Source of the DNA: Planctomycetales bacterium
Lineage (GTDB): Bacteria; Planctomycetota; Planctomycetia; Pirellulales; Pirellulaceae
Length of the DNA: 37,143 nucleotides
Direction of reading: 5' to 3'
Assembly: GCA_020426845.1 (NCBI GenBank)
Contig: JAGQPF010000147.1
Coordinates: 1 to 37,143 of the forward strand
In this document: positions 16,478-27,500 of the stretch, piece after piece
Layout: each line of letters starts with the position of its first letter
Position numbering within the stretch: the stretch's first letter is position 1
Program-made: the position numbers and the translations under genes
Notes under the pieces: model-generated
The model's database searches: none
Told to the model about the DNA's origin: nothing
The model's input: only the letters and a program-made list of their open reading frames with translations

Positions 16478-17698
16478 ATGACGCGTTCCTGCTTTGCAAG
16501 CTTCCCGGGCAACCCTTCCCTCCCCCCTGCCCGACGAGCTCTGACGGTTCTCCTAGTCGGACTGCTCTCTACAGTTCCGGGCTCGGCCGTTGCGCAAACC
16601 GCGGACGGCCAGTGGGAAGTGACACCGCCCAGCGAGGCGGCACTGGAACGGGGACTGGAGTGGCTGGCCTTGAATCAGGGCCCTCAGGGGAATTGGGAGT
16701 CCAACGATCTGGGGTTGGTTTCCATGGGAGCGTTGGCGTTCCTGGCTTCCGGCCACGCCCCCGGACGCGGGCGCCACGGGGACGTCGTGCAGAAAGCTCT
16801 GGACTATGTGCTCGACAATGCGAAGCCGTCGGGCCTGCTCAACCAAGCCACGGCCCAGCGCGACATGTACAACCATGGCCTGTCGACCTTTGTGCTGGGG
16901 CAAACCTATGGCATGACCACAACCACCGACCAGCGTCTCAGCAAGACGCTCGATCAGGCCCTGCGGCTGATCGTCGCGACCCAGGCGGACGACGGCGGCT
17001 GGGGATACCAGGCGCGGCGCAGCACCGCGGGGCACGACTTGAGCCTCGCCGTGATGCAGGCCAAGGCCCTGCGAAGCGCCATGGACAGCGGCTTGGAAGT
17101 GCCGCCGGAAGTCATCGAGCTCGCCATCGACAGCGTGCGCGCCCACTATGCGCCGGCCGACGGCCAGCGTCGCGCTCCCGAGGCACAGCAACGTCGCCAG
17201 CCAGGCCACTTTACTTATGGCCGCAGCGGCAGCGGTGAAAGCGTCGCGATGGCTGCCGCAGGAGTTGTCTGCCTGCAGGAGTTCGGTCAGTACGACGACT
17301 GGCGAATCGAAAAGAACATGGAGATGATCGGCCGGCATGCCACTGCCCTGCCGCCTCGGCCCCCGCGACGCGACGGCTCCATGCCGTTTGACGCCTACAC
17401 GCTCTATTATGTCGGCCAGGCGATCTACCAAGTGGGCGGCGTCGACTGGCAAAAGAACTACCCCAGACTGCGGGACTACCTGATTGCCTCGCAACACCTC
17501 GAGCCCGGCGCCAAGGACAAGCACGGCGTTTGGCACGATGTCGGCGCCAACAAGGGCGGCCGCGTCTCGGGCAAACCCGGCGATCTCTACGCCACCAGCG
17601 TCGCCTGCTTCTTTTTGGCGATCCCCAATCGCTACCTGCCGATTCTGCAAGAGGGCAAGATCGAAAGCCTCAAGGGCCAGTTCGGGGGCAACCGATGA
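16478..17698 (+). CDS. Secreted prenyltransferase/squalene-cyclase-fold repeat protein
   Basis: A 406-residue exported protein, first gene of the VWA/MoxR cluster. Residues 1-39 form a signal peptide (ARRALTVLLVGLLSTVPGSAVAQ). The mature part has helical repeats of the alpha/alpha-barrel type shared by squalene cyclases and prenyltransferases: ALERGLEWLALNQGPQGNWES, QALRLIVATQADDGGWGYQ, and PFDAYTLYYVGQAIYQVGG. The acidic DxDD catalytic motif of squalene-hopene cyclases is not seen, so it is more likely a binding or scaffold protein than a cyclase. Its TGA overlaps the next start (ATGA), giving translational coupling to the BatA-like gene. This fold in a cluster of VWA and MoxR genes suggests an outer partner of the membrane complex; that role is inference. 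Confidence 0.8.
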   Translation: MTRSCFASFPGNPSLPPARRALTVLLVGLLSTVPGSAVAQTADGQWEVTPPSEAALERGLEWLALNQGPQGNWESNDLGLVSMGALAFLASGHAPGRGRHGDVVQKALDYVLDNAKPSGLLNQATAQRDMYNHGLSTFVLGQTYGMTTTTDQRLSKTLDQALRLIVATQADDGGWGYQARRSTAGHDLSLAVMQAKALRSAMDSGLEVPPEVIELAIDSVRAHYAPADGQRRAPEAQQRRQPGHFTYGRSGSGESVAMAAAGVVCLQEFGQYDDWRIEKNMEMIGRHATALPPRPPRRDGSMPFDAYTLYYVGQAIYQVGGVDWQKNYPRLRDYLIASQHLEPGAKDKHGVWHDVGANKGGRVSGKPGDLYATSVACFFLAIPNRYLPILQEGKIESLKGQFGGNR

Positions 17699-20055
17699 GC
17701 TGGCTGCCCTCGTTCGTCTCGCTGCCGCTGGCCATCGCGGGCTTGGCCTGCGCCGCCGGGCCACTGATCATCCATTTGCTCAACCGTCGGCGGTTTCGCA
17801 CCGTCGAATGGGCCGCAATGGAGTACCTGCTGCAGGCGATGCAGCGCAACCGCAAAATCTTGCGGCTTCGCGACCTGCTGCTCTTGTTGTTGCGAACCGC
17901 GGCCGTGCTACTGATTGGGCTGGGACTCGCACAACCGTTCTTTACCATGGACCGCTCCGCCAAGTTCGACGGCCGCCAGCCGTTGCACGCCGTGCTGTTG
18001 GTCGACAACAGCCTGAGCATGGGCCGCCAGTCACTCGAAGGCTCGCTGCTGGATGCCGCCAAGCGGCGCGGCGTCGAGTTTATCCGGCGCCTTCCGGCCG
18101 GCAGTCGCGTTTCGGTGGCGCCGCTTTGCGGCTCGCGCGAAGGCCTCAGTCTGGACGCTTTTCAGTCACTCGACCACGCTGAGGAAGCGCTGGAGCGAAT
18201 CGAGTTGAGCGGTCGAGCCGCCACGGCCACAACGGCCCTGAACACGGCCCGGCAGGCGTGGGAGCTCGAGCCGCAGTTGGCCAAGCGGCTTGTGCTGCTG
18301 ACGGACATGCAAAGCGTGAACTGGGAAGGCGCGCCGACCTGGGATGCCGACAAACCTCTGCAAGTGGCCGCAGTCGGCGTCGAGCTGCCCGACAACAGCT
18401 GGGTCGAAAACGTGTCGCTTCAAGACAACCTGGCGGACGTGGAGACGCCGGCGACCGTGGTCGGCGTCATTCGCCACCACAGCGAAAAACCTCGCGAAAA
18501 CCTCCAAGTCACGCTCACCGTGGACGACCAGGTCGCAGGCGTGCAGACCATCGACATGCCCGCGGGCAGCAGCTCTCGCGAGGTCAGTTTCCAACACCTG
18601 TTCAATCAAGTGCGCCCCGAGCCGGGCAGGCCGCTGGCCACACTGCTGGAGATCTCGATACCCGAGGACCGGCTGCCCGAGGACGATCGCCGACGGCATG
18701 TGGGATACGTGGTCGCGTCGTTGCCAGTGGTGTTCGTCGATACCGAAGGCGACCAAGAGAACGTCGCCCGTGGCCGCATCGGCGGCACCCGCCACCTGCG
18801 CACCTTGCTGGCGCCGGCTGACGATGCCACGTCACTGATCAAGATTCGCCACATCCGCCCCGACCAACTCGATCGAGACCAGCTTGCCGACGCTCGGCTG
18901 ACCGTCGTCAGCGGAGTCCCCCGGCCCGGACCGTGGACTGACTTGCTGCTGGATTATGTCCAGCAGGGCGGACAGCTCTTGCTAACTGCGGGCGGCGAGT
19001 TCGACTCGGTCGCCTGGACGGAAGCAACCTGGCAAAACGGCCGGCACCTGTTGCCGTTCCCGCTGCGTCCCGCTCTCACCGGCGCGTTACCCTCGGCCAA
19101 CGCGGAGCTTAATCCGTTCTTTCTCGACTTCGACAGCGTTCGCTCGCACGACCTGTTCCGCATCGCCGGAGTGGCCGAAGAGGACCTCCGCGACCTCTAC
19201 GCCGAGCCGATGTTCTTCCAGACGGTGACCCTCGACGAACAATCAACCACGACGGACGACGGCGACCCAAGCGTCCCGAATGATGCCACCGCGGAGGCAG
19301 AGCAAACAACCGCTCGCTGGGTGGCATGGCCTCCTCGGCTGACCGAGTCCTCCGAGCGATTCGGCACTCCGCAAGTCTTGGCGCGATTCGCGGGCAATGG
19401 CTTGCCATTCTTGGTCGAGCGCCACGTTGGCGAGGGCCGCGTGGTGTTCGCCAGCACAGGCATGCTTTCCGAGTGGTCGACGCTGCCACGGACCAATGCG
19501 ATCTTGATCATGGACCGCATCCTGCGTTCGCTAATCGATTCCACGATGGCGCCGAGAAACTTTGCGGCTCAAGACCGCATTGCTCTGCCGCTCCCGTCCA
19601 GCGATCGGGGCACCCGCTGGGAGTTGGAGCGACCGGGCAGCTCCATGGTGGAGTCGCTCGAACCGGGATTCATCGGCAGCGAGCTCCGGGGGCTGACCAT
19701 TGACCGACCGCTGCGCAACGGCACTTACCGCTTGCGAGCGATTGGAGAAGCGGGAGACGTCCGCGGCAATGTTCCGCTGGCAGTCGAAGCGCCGCCCAGC
19801 GAGTCCGTGCTGACGGCGGCGCCCATCGGCAAACTGCGAGAGCAACTTGGAGAACAGGTCCATTTCCTCGAGCACGACGAGCCGATCTCCCTGTCGGGTG
19901 CGCAGACAAGCGGCCACGATCTCTGGTGGTGGCTCGTCGCGGTGGGCCTGGGACTGCTGTTGCTGGAATTGCTCGTGCTGATGCCCTGGCGCTCGCGCGA
20001 AGCCGGCAGCGCGTCGTCAGGAACCATCGCGCGTTCCCGCCCGGAGGCGGCGTGA
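17695..20055 (+). CDS. BatA-like membrane protein with VWA domain
   Basis: A 786-residue inner-membrane protein. The start at 17695 follows from the 4-bp ATGA overlap; the open frame runs further upstream inside the previous gene. The N-terminus has the BatA signature: a first helix (about 8-29), then LLNRRRFRTVEWAAMEYLL, then a second helix (about 60-80). A VWA domain follows with the MIDAS motif DNSLSM (104-109) and LVLLTDMQS. A middle region with YVQQGGQLLLTAGGEFD resembles a class I glutamine-amidotransferase-like fold without obvious catalytic residues. A C-terminal helix (about 743-763) anchors the tail. The protein probably assembles with the following VWA protein and with the MoxR and DUF58 proteins encoded downstream. 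Confidence 0.88.
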   Translation: MSWLPSFVSLPLAIAGLACAAGPLIIHLLNRRRFRTVEWAAMEYLLQAMQRNRKILRLRDLLLLLLRTAAVLLIGLGLAQPFFTMDRSAKFDGRQPLHAVLLVDNSLSMGRQSLEGSLLDAAKRRGVEFIRRLPAGSRVSVAPLCGSREGLSLDAFQSLDHAEEALERIELSGRAATATTALNTARQAWELEPQLAKRLVLLTDMQSVNWEGAPTWDADKPLQVAAVGVELPDNSWVENVSLQDNLADVETPATVVGVIRHHSEKPRENLQVTLTVDDQVAGVQTIDMPAGSSSREVSFQHLFNQVRPEPGRPLATLLEISIPEDRLPEDDRRRHVGYVVASLPVVFVDTEGDQENVARGRIGGTRHLRTLLAPADDATSLIKIRHIRPDQLDRDQLADARLTVVSGVPRPGPWTDLLLDYVQQGGQLLLTAGGEFDSVAWTEATWQNGRHLLPFPLRPALTGALPSANAELNPFFLDFDSVRSHDLFRIAGVAEEDLRDLYAEPMFFQTVTLDEQSTTTDDGDPSVPNDATAEAEQTTARWVAWPPRLTESSERFGTPQVLARFAGNGLPFLVERHVGEGRVVFASTGMLSEWSTLPRTNAILIMDRILRSLIDSTMAPRNFAAQDRIALPLPSSDRGTRWELERPGSSMVESLEPGFIGSELRGLTIDRPLRNGTYRLRAIGEAGDVRGNVPLAVEAPPSESVLTAAPIGKLREQLGEQVHFLEHDEPISLSGAQTSGHDLWWWLVAVGLGLLLLELLVLMPWRSREAGSASSGTIARSRPEAA

Positions 20056-22469
20056 TGGAGTGGCTTGGTCGACTGTTAGGGCTCAAGGATGTTCAATCCA
20101 TCGACTCCGCCAGCTTGGCGCTCACCGCTCCGTGGACGCACGGCGCGGCGTTTTGGGTGTTGCTCGGGTGTCTCGCGTTGTTCCTTGCCGGCATGGCGTT
20201 TTATCTGCGCAACCAGCGGCGCGGGCCTGGATGGCTCCGCACCGCGCTTGGGTTCGCTCGAGGCGGCCTGCTGGCCCTCATTCTGCTGACGCTCGCCGCG
20301 CCGGTGCTGCGTCTGCAGGGCAAGCGAGTCGAATCGCCGGTGCTCTATCTCGTGTTCGACGGCACCGAGAGCATGGAGCTGTCGGACGATTACGGCCCGG
20401 AGCAGATGGCAACGTTGCAGCGTCTGACGGCAACCGACCCTTCCGGGGCGACACGACGCACATTGCTGCAGGGCTGGCTCAGGGAATCGGGCGCCGATTG
20501 GCTGGAGGAATTTCAACAGCGCGGCGTGCAAATCGAGCCGTTCCTGTTCGACGGTCGCACAACGAGCCGCCTGCGACGCTTGCGCATTGAAGCGGGCGAC
20601 GACGGGCGAGCGATCGGCGCACGGCTGGCGGAACAACTTACGGCGACCGGCCAAGTCACGGAGTTGGGCGCGGCGCTGGACGATGTCCAACGCCAGTTCG
20701 GCGCCGGCCGTCTCGCGGGCGTCGTGTTCTTCAGTGACTTCGCTCACAACGGCAGTTCCGCCCCGCTCGGGCAGCAAGGCGCCGTCTCGCGGCTCACCGC
20801 CACCTTGCACACGGTCGGCCTGGGCGCCACCGAAGCCGCGGACCTGCGCGTCGAGTTGCAAACGGACCCGAAGATGAAGCGCGCCGAGCGAACGAATCTG
20901 ACGGCGCGAATTTCACAAGCCGGCCTCGACGGGCAAGCCGCCGTGGTGACCATGATCGCGCGACCGCTCGAAGGCGATCGCCCCCCCGAGGAGGTCGGCA
21001 AACAAACGGTCACGCTCGACGGTCCGCTGCAACTCGTCGAATTCCCGTACACCCCCGAGGCCTCGGGGGAGTTCGAGTTTGAGGTCAACGTCGCGCCGCT
21101 CGAGGGCGAGGCGACCGAGGCGAACAACCAGTTCGTGCGTCGCACGAAAGTGATCGATGATTACTTGCGACTGATGTACACCGCCTACGAGCCCACGTGG
21201 GAATGGCATTTTTTGAAAGAGGTGTTCCATCGCGACAAGCTCGTCGGCATGGATGGCTTTCGCACGTTCCTCTCGTCGTCCGATCCGAAAGTGCGGCAGT
21301 CCAACGTGTTGTTCCTGCCGGCACTCACGCCGCCACGCGCCGAGTTTTTCCGCAACGACGTAATCTTTCTCGACGACATGCCCCGCACGGCGATCACCGA
21401 GCGGTACGGCGAAATGGTGCGAGAGTTTGTCGCGGAACATGGCGGCGGATTGGTCATCATCGCAGGACCTCGCTTCGGGCCGCGTCAACTGGCGGGGACG
21501 CCCCTGGCCGACATGCTGCCGGTGACCATCGATCCCAACGCCAAACTGAAGGACGATCGCGAGTTCGCGCTGCGTCTGACGCCCCACGCTTCTCGCTACC
21601 CCTTCATGACGCTCGGCGACAACGAGCCGGAAAATCTACAAGCCTGGTCGAACCTGTCGCGGGTGCCGTTCTATCAACCGGTGCTCGGCCTGCACGAGCA
21701 AGCCACCGCGCTTGCCGAACATCCGGTGGATCTCTGTCAGGACGGTCGCACGAAACAACCGCTAATCGCCATCCGTCCGTTCGGTCGCGGGGAGGTCGTG
21801 TATCTCGGCTTTAACGAAACCTGGCGTTTGCGCCGTCGCTTCGGCGAGAAGCATTACCGACGCCTCTGGTCACAGCTGATTTATCGACTCGGCATGAGCC
21901 ACGCGCTCGGGGCCGACAAACGTTTCCGCGTCGCCATCAACGGCCAACAGTTTCGCCCCGACGACGAGGTGACGTTGACGGTGGAGGCGTATGACGAGAA
22001 CTACGAGCCGCTCGATCCGGCTGACCTGCCGGACGGCTCGCTCGAAGTTCAATTGCAGACCCCGGGTCAGGCTGGATTGGAGACGCGTTCGCTCAACGCG
22101 GCTTTCCTCCGCAAAGGCGTCTACGAGGCGAGATTCCCCGTGTACGAGGGCGGTCAGCATCTGGTTTCGGTGAAAGATCCGGTGACCGGCAGCACCCAGC
22201 AACGGCGATTCGAAGTCGTGCGTGTCTCCGCCGAGCAACTGCGCGTCGTCCGCGACGAACACTTGCAGCAACAGCTGGCCAAGGAGACAGGCGGCACCTC
22301 CGTGGACCTCGCCTCCGCCGACCGCCTGCTGGACGCGATCAACGCGCGGCCCACCGTCGAGCCGATGTCCAGAGACCATCCGCTTTGGGCGACACCGCTG
22401 TGGTTCTCCTTGTTGATGACGTTGATGCTCGGCGAATGGCTGATTCGCAAATGGATTCACCTGACCTAA
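20055..22469 (+). CDS. Membrane VWA-like protein with amidotransferase-like domain
   Basis: An 804-residue partner of the BatA-like protein. The ATG shares one base with the previous TGA (TGATG) and has GGAGG just upstream. Helices lie at about 31-50 and 64-86. A VWA-like domain follows, with a variant MIDAS DGTESM (102-107, Thr in place of the second-position Ser) and VVFFSDFAHN. A segment near residues 460-475 (GGGLVIIAGPRF) again resembles a class I amidotransferase-like fold. A C-terminal beta-rich region and a last helix (about 782-798) end in a basic stretch. The same architecture as the preceding protein points to an old duplication followed by divergence, and perhaps to a heteromeric complex. 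Confidence 0.82.
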   Translation: MEWLGRLLGLKDVQSIDSASLALTAPWTHGAAFWVLLGCLALFLAGMAFYLRNQRRGPGWLRTALGFARGGLLALILLTLAAPVLRLQGKRVESPVLYLVFDGTESMELSDDYGPEQMATLQRLTATDPSGATRRTLLQGWLRESGADWLEEFQQRGVQIEPFLFDGRTTSRLRRLRIEAGDDGRAIGARLAEQLTATGQVTELGAALDDVQRQFGAGRLAGVVFFSDFAHNGSSAPLGQQGAVSRLTATLHTVGLGATEAADLRVELQTDPKMKRAERTNLTARISQAGLDGQAAVVTMIARPLEGDRPPEEVGKQTVTLDGPLQLVEFPYTPEASGEFEFEVNVAPLEGEATEANNQFVRRTKVIDDYLRLMYTAYEPTWEWHFLKEVFHRDKLVGMDGFRTFLSSSDPKVRQSNVLFLPALTPPRAEFFRNDVIFLDDMPRTAITERYGEMVREFVAEHGGGLVIIAGPRFGPRQLAGTPLADMLPVTIDPNAKLKDDREFALRLTPHASRYPFMTLGDNEPENLQAWSNLSRVPFYQPVLGLHEQATALAEHPVDLCQDGRTKQPLIAIRPFGRGEVVYLGFNETWRLRRRFGEKHYRRLWSQLIYRLGMSHALGADKRFRVAINGQQFRPDDEVTLTVEAYDENYEPLDPADLPDGSLEVQLQTPGQAGLETRSLNAAFLRKGVYEARFPVYEGGQHLVSVKDPVTGSTQQRRFEVVRVSAEQLRVVRDEHLQQQLAKETGGTSVDLASADRLLDAINARPTVEPMSRDHPLWATPLWFSLLMTLMLGEWLIRKWIHLT

Positions 22470-22533
22470 TCTGAGCTAATCAAACAGGCAGTGGAACAAC
22501 CCCACATGCCGGCAAGTGGATTGGACGTGCCCG

Positions 22534-24519
22534 ATGGCGCCGCTTAGACAACTCGAACAAAAGCTGACCCGGCTGCGGTGGTACCGCTGGTCGGTCGCGG
22601 CGGGCGGGTCGCTGTGCGCCTTGGGAATCGCGCTGCTCTGGTCGCTGTTGTTTCTGGCCGCGCTGGACATCTCCTTTCAGCTGCCGGTGTCCCAACGGGT
22701 GGTCACGATCGGGATTGTGGCCGTAGTCGCGGCCGGATTGGTGTGGAAGCGAGTCGCAGCGGGAGTGTCTTGGCCCGCCGACCAGCAGACCACGGCGCTG
22801 CTTGTGGAGCGCAACCACCGCCTCGACACAGACCTGGTCGCCGCCTTGCAGTTTCAAGCCAGCGGGCTCGACGCCCGTCTGGGCTCGCCTCGCCTGAGGC
22901 AATCGGTGATCGAACGCGCCGCCAAGCTCGCCGAGTCGCTCGACTTCTTTCAAGGAATCGGAGCGGGCGCTTTGCCGGCTCGTGCCACAACTCTGTCACT
23001 GACCTTGGCCGCCACGGTCGGTCTGGCTCTTGCCTTCCCCGCTCATGCCGAGGTGTTCTGGAAGCGGCTGGCCCTCGGCAGCGAGCACTATCCAAGCCGA
23101 GTTCAGCTCGACCAAGTGCTGGTCAACGGCGCCGTCGTGCTGACTAGGGAGAGCCCGACATTCGGCCCCGGTCCCGCCAAGTGCGCCGAGGGTCGCCCCA
23201 TTGAGTTGCTCGTCCGCTGCTCGGGGCTGCGCCCCGTCCAGGGAGACCTAACCGTCCGCAGCGGCGGTCAGGAAGTGCAGCTGCCACTACCCAAGCTATC
23301 ACCGCGCGACCGGCTGCAGCGACTGCGCCGCGCGGAGGAAGCGTTGCGACGCGACCCGCCCGATCTGCCCGCCGCCGCCTACCTGGCAAAGCTCGACTGC
23401 GCCGAAGCGGCGGAGCTACTGCAACAGGAGCAGCCCGACACGATCGCGGCGGCCACTGCCTTGGCCGAACGGCTGGCGCAGGGCGAGACTGCCTTGGACT
23501 CCGACGTGGACTGGTACGCGGCCGAGTTGCCGCGACATGGCGCCGACCTGCGATACGATCTGCGGATCGGCGACGCTTGGACCGAGGAAGGCCGCATCGA
23601 AGTGCTCGCGTTGCCCACCATCGCGTTGCACGCCGTCGCCATGGCGCCGGAGTACGCGGGCTTGGGAGAAGTCGCCATGAGCCAAGGCGCGCGACAACTG
23701 CGGGTGCTCGAAGGCTCGCGGGTCGACCTGAGCATCGAATGCCTCAACCACAAGCCGCTCGAGTCCGCCTGGGCCATGCTCATGCGGGACGGCGAGACGC
23801 CTCAGCGAGTGCCACTGGTCATGGACGGCGAGCGGTGGCGGCTGCCGGCCGAAGGCACGCCACTTTGGCAAGTGCGCGAGCGAATCCAGTTCTCGCTGCA
23901 CGTGCTCGACGAGGATGGACTCGAACTGCCCACGCCGATCACCGGGCAGATTCAAATGCGGCCCGACCGTCCGCCTTCGGGCTCCGCCACCGTGTTGCAC
24001 CGCGTGGTGCTGCCCCAGGCAACTCCCCGCTTGTCGATCCGAGCGGCCGATGACTTCGGGCTTCGAGAGCTTCGCTTGCGACTGCTGGTGGAGCACCCAC
24101 AGCAAGCGATCGAGACAGCGGCGCCCGGCGTCGACGCTGGCAATGAACCACCAGCCACCGAGCCGCCGGCCAGCCCCTCGGCAAGCGGAACCAGCGAGAC
24201 GCTGATCCCGATCCGTCGCTTTGTCGATGGCGAAAATTCGCCGCTTCCGCTCGAGCTGGAACACCCTCTCTCGCTTGCCCCGCTTCAGCTTGCCAAAGGG
24301 GATCGCGTGAAGATAACCTTAGAAATCGTGGACAATCAGCGGCGGGATCCGGCCAGCGACCAGCCTTCGCAAGGCAACGTGTTTCGCGCCGACCCATTGG
24401 TGCTGGAGGTGTCCGACGAGGCCGGCGTGCTCGCCGCCGTGTCGGAGACCGATGAACAATCGGAACGGAAGCTCAATGAGCTCATACAACAGCAGCTCGG
24501 CATAGGAGATTCGGAATGA
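22534..24519 (+). CDS. Three-helix membrane protein, DUF4175-like, unknown function
   Basis: A 661-residue membrane protein. Two helices near the N-terminus (about 22-44 and 55-71), a cytoplasmic-looking helical stretch with HRLDTDLVAALQFQ, and a third helix (about 150-168) are followed by a large, probably extracytoplasmic, beta-rich domain. The layout resembles DUF4175 proteins, but I cannot name a motif that proves it. A GTG at 22516 is an alternative start adding six residues. A Ser/Glu/Pro-rich stretch near residues 530-555 is probably disordered. The stop overlaps the next start by four bases (ATGA), so it is translationally coupled to the giant coiled-coil gene, its likely partner. Confidence 0.7.
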   Translation: MAPLRQLEQKLTRLRWYRWSVAAGGSLCALGIALLWSLLFLAALDISFQLPVSQRVVTIGIVAVVAAGLVWKRVAAGVSWPADQQTTALLVERNHRLDTDLVAALQFQASGLDARLGSPRLRQSVIERAAKLAESLDFFQGIGAGALPARATTLSLTLAATVGLALAFPAHAEVFWKRLALGSEHYPSRVQLDQVLVNGAVVLTRESPTFGPGPAKCAEGRPIELLVRCSGLRPVQGDLTVRSGGQEVQLPLPKLSPRDRLQRLRRAEEALRRDPPDLPAAAYLAKLDCAEAAELLQQEQPDTIAAATALAERLAQGETALDSDVDWYAAELPRHGADLRYDLRIGDAWTEEGRIEVLALPTIALHAVAMAPEYAGLGEVAMSQGARQLRVLEGSRVDLSIECLNHKPLESAWAMLMRDGETPQRVPLVMDGERWRLPAEGTPLWQVRERIQFSLHVLDEDGLELPTPITGQIQMRPDRPPSGSATVLHRVVLPQATPRLSIRAADDFGLRELRLRLLVEHPQQAIETAAPGVDAGNEPPATEPPASPSASGTSETLIPIRRFVDGENSPLPLELEHPLSLAPLQLAKGDRVKITLEIVDNQRRDPASDQPSQGNVFRADPLVLEVSDEAGVLAAVSETDEQSERKLNELIQQQLGIGDSE

Positions 24520-27500
24520 CATTCCGGCGCCGTCGCAACCCCTTGCTTATCCCCGTCGCAGTTCCCGTGTGCGCGTTGCTGCTGTTCGCCGTCGGGGCTG
24601 GCGCCCTGTCGGGACAGGATCTGCGCAGCAAAGAGCAAGCTCAGGAGAAGGCTCGCGCGATGGCCGCGCAGCTGGTCACGGGCGTGCTCGACATTCAGCT
24701 GCGGCAGTTGGAGGAAAACGGGCTGCAGCAGGCCGAGATCTATCGGGACATTCGCGCCATGCGAGAGAATCTCGACGCCTTGGTGGACGGCGAGATGCAG
24801 GAAATCGTTGGGCTGTTGGTCACCGCGCAGGAAGGGACCGTCGACCAGCGGCGCGAAACCTTTCAGCAGGTCAGGCCCGCGATCCGCGAGGTCGTCGTGC
24901 GGTTGCTCGCCGAGCGTCAACGTTTGCAGAAGCGTCTGAAGACAGCCCGGCTGGCCGCTGAGGTGCAGCGGCTGCTGGAGCGTCAGAGCAACGTGTACGA
25001 AGACACGGGAGCGTCGATGGAACTGCCGACGGGAGTCCGCGACCGTCGCGCACTTGAGCTGGCTGAAGACCAGCGCGACGTCACCGCCGTCTATTATCAG
25101 ATGCTCGGACTGCTGGAGGAGATGCGCAGCTGGAGCGGTCCTGTGGGCGTGGGCGCCGGACGCGGCATGACTTTGCTGCGGACGGCCAACGTCGAGCCCG
25201 AGTTGAAGGGGGCCGCGACGGCTTTGGAAAACGCCGGCTTCTCGGACGCCCTGACCAGCGAGCGCAAGGTGATTCGCGCCTTGCAGGCCCTGCTGGAGCA
25301 GATCGACGCCGCCCGCGGCATGGTCAGCTCGGACCGCGCCGAGCTGATTCGCCAGGTCGAGCAGCTCATGCGCGAGCAAGAGGAGACACGCGCCGAGACA
25401 GTCGCCGCCGACCTGCAGGACAGCCGCCAGCGCGACGCTTTGGAAGACCGGCAGCGCCGAGTCCACCGGGCGTTGGGCGAACTGACTGACATGGTTATGG
25501 CAGTCACGAAGTCGGACCCGATTCTGTTGGAACAGGCCAAACAAGCGGCGTTGGAAGGAGTCGACGCCTTGTTTGCGGGCGACGCGGATCAGGCGAATCG
25601 GGAGCAGTCGAAAGTGGTCGGCAATCTCGCGCAGCTGCGTGAGGAATTGCTGAAGCTCGCCGGCGCCGATCGCGCGGAGCGCAGCTCGGACGAGCTGCTG
25701 GCGGAAGAACTGGCCCTGGAGAAGGCGGAACGGACGCTGAACGACGCAGCGGCGAAGGAGAATGCCGCAGCCGCCGCGCTCGAATCTAATCCGGCCGCGG
25801 CTGCGGCGCAGGAGAAGGCCGCCGCCGAGCGTCTCGATGCGGCAGAAAAACAGCTCGACCCCAGCGACGTCTCGGCTCGCATCCAGGAGGCCAAGACCGC
25901 CGCCGAGCAGGCCGAGGCGGCCCTGCGCGATGAAGAGACGGACGTCGCCGAACGACGCGGCGCGGTGAACAACGCCAAGGAAGCGTTGGAGGCCGCGCAA
26001 AGCCAGCTCGCCGTCAGGAAGGACGACGTCAAACGACACCGGATGGCGGTCGAGGTCGGCGAACTGGCTCGCGCGGCCGAGACGCTCGAACGCGCCGCCG
26101 CGGCACAACGTCGCGCCCTCCAAAAGCTCGCCGACTCGAAGGAGGCCGCGGCCGACAATCCAGCCAAGCTGAACGCTGCCGAATTGCACGAGTTGGCGGA
26201 GCAACAACAGCAGGTCCGTGAGATCGCCGAAGATATTGCCAAGGGCGTACGCCGCACGGCGCCGAACGCCTTGGACGAGCTGTCCGCCGCGCAAGCCGAG
26301 GCGCGACGCGCCGAGCGCCCATTGCGTGAGATGACAGACGGCAACGACAAGCCCGCCACGCAAGACGCCGCCCAACAGGCGCTCGAAAAATCGGCCAACC
26401 AACTGGAGCAGGCGGCCGCCGAGATCCGCAAGCGGCAGGCCGAGACCGCAGAGCAGCTCGCCAATGAGGCTGGCAAGCAGTTGTCGAAAGTGTCGCCCGT
26501 TCGCGCGGCCGCCCAGGCACAGCTCGACAAGACGCAGCAGGCAACCTCGCCCGAGGAACTACTGCAACGAGCGCTCAACGAAGTGCGTCGGGCCGAGGAA
26601 AAGCAGCTCGAAGCGGAGGGACGCCAACAACTCGCCGCGGCGCAGCGACGCCAAGATCGGATTGCCGAGCTCAAGCAAGCGCAAGCCAACGCAGAACGAG
26701 CGGCCGACGACTACGCGAAGGGCAAGGTGAATTCGCCGTTGGAGGCGTCGGCGCGACAGAAGCAGGTGGCTGACCTCGCCAAAAAATTGGCCGACGCCAT
26801 CGAGCAACAACGCAATGATCGCGACGACAACCTGGACGCGGACCTCGACTCGGAGGCCGCCGGAGCAGAAGCGGCCCAGCTAAAGCGAGTCGCGAGGCAG
26901 GCCGAAGAGGCGGCTCGCTCCGCGCTGCTCGACTCACCCGCGAAGATGAAAGAGGCGCAGACTCGCGTCGCACAGGCCCTTGAAGATGCCACGCAGCGCA
27001 CCGCTAGTCAGGTCGAAGCGACGACCAATGCAGAGCCCGGCCAGCCTAACGCCGACGCGCAACAGCAGGTTGCCGACGCCGCCAGCCGCGCGGGCCGTCA
27101 AGTCGAGCAAACTCCCAACAGCGAGCCGGCGCGCGCCGCGCTGGCCAAAGCTCAACAGGCGGCCGAGGGCGCGCGACAACAGCTACAGGCTGGCGACCCC
27201 GATGCCGCCAAGCAGGCACAACAACAAACCAAGTCCTTCCTCGCGGATGCCAAGGACGCTCTGCAACAGTCGCTGGCACAAGTGCGGAACGAACAGCGCA
27301 AGGAACAGGCAGACCTCGCCGCCGAGTCGCGAAAACTCGCGCAGTCCGCAGCGGGACTCGACCCCGCCGCGGCACGCGCGTTGCGTCAGGCCGCGCAGCA
27401 AGCCCAACGTGCCGCGGACGGCGATCCAGAAGAGCATCCAGCGGCGCCTGCCGACGACGCGTCCGAGAGCAAACCGGGTGAGGCAGCCGAAGGCGACCCA

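Noticed and set aside
16478..17698. Functional squalene-hopene cyclase
   Set aside because: The fold-type repeats are present, but the catalytic DxDD motif is not seen and the protein is only 406 residues with a signal peptide.
24336..26402. Minus-strand frame of 688 codons, and others at 27693-28805, 27856-29226 and forward 26980-28629
   Set aside because: All lie inside the coiled-coil and moxR genes. They are produced by the GC-rich codon bias and repetitive composition and show no domain signal.
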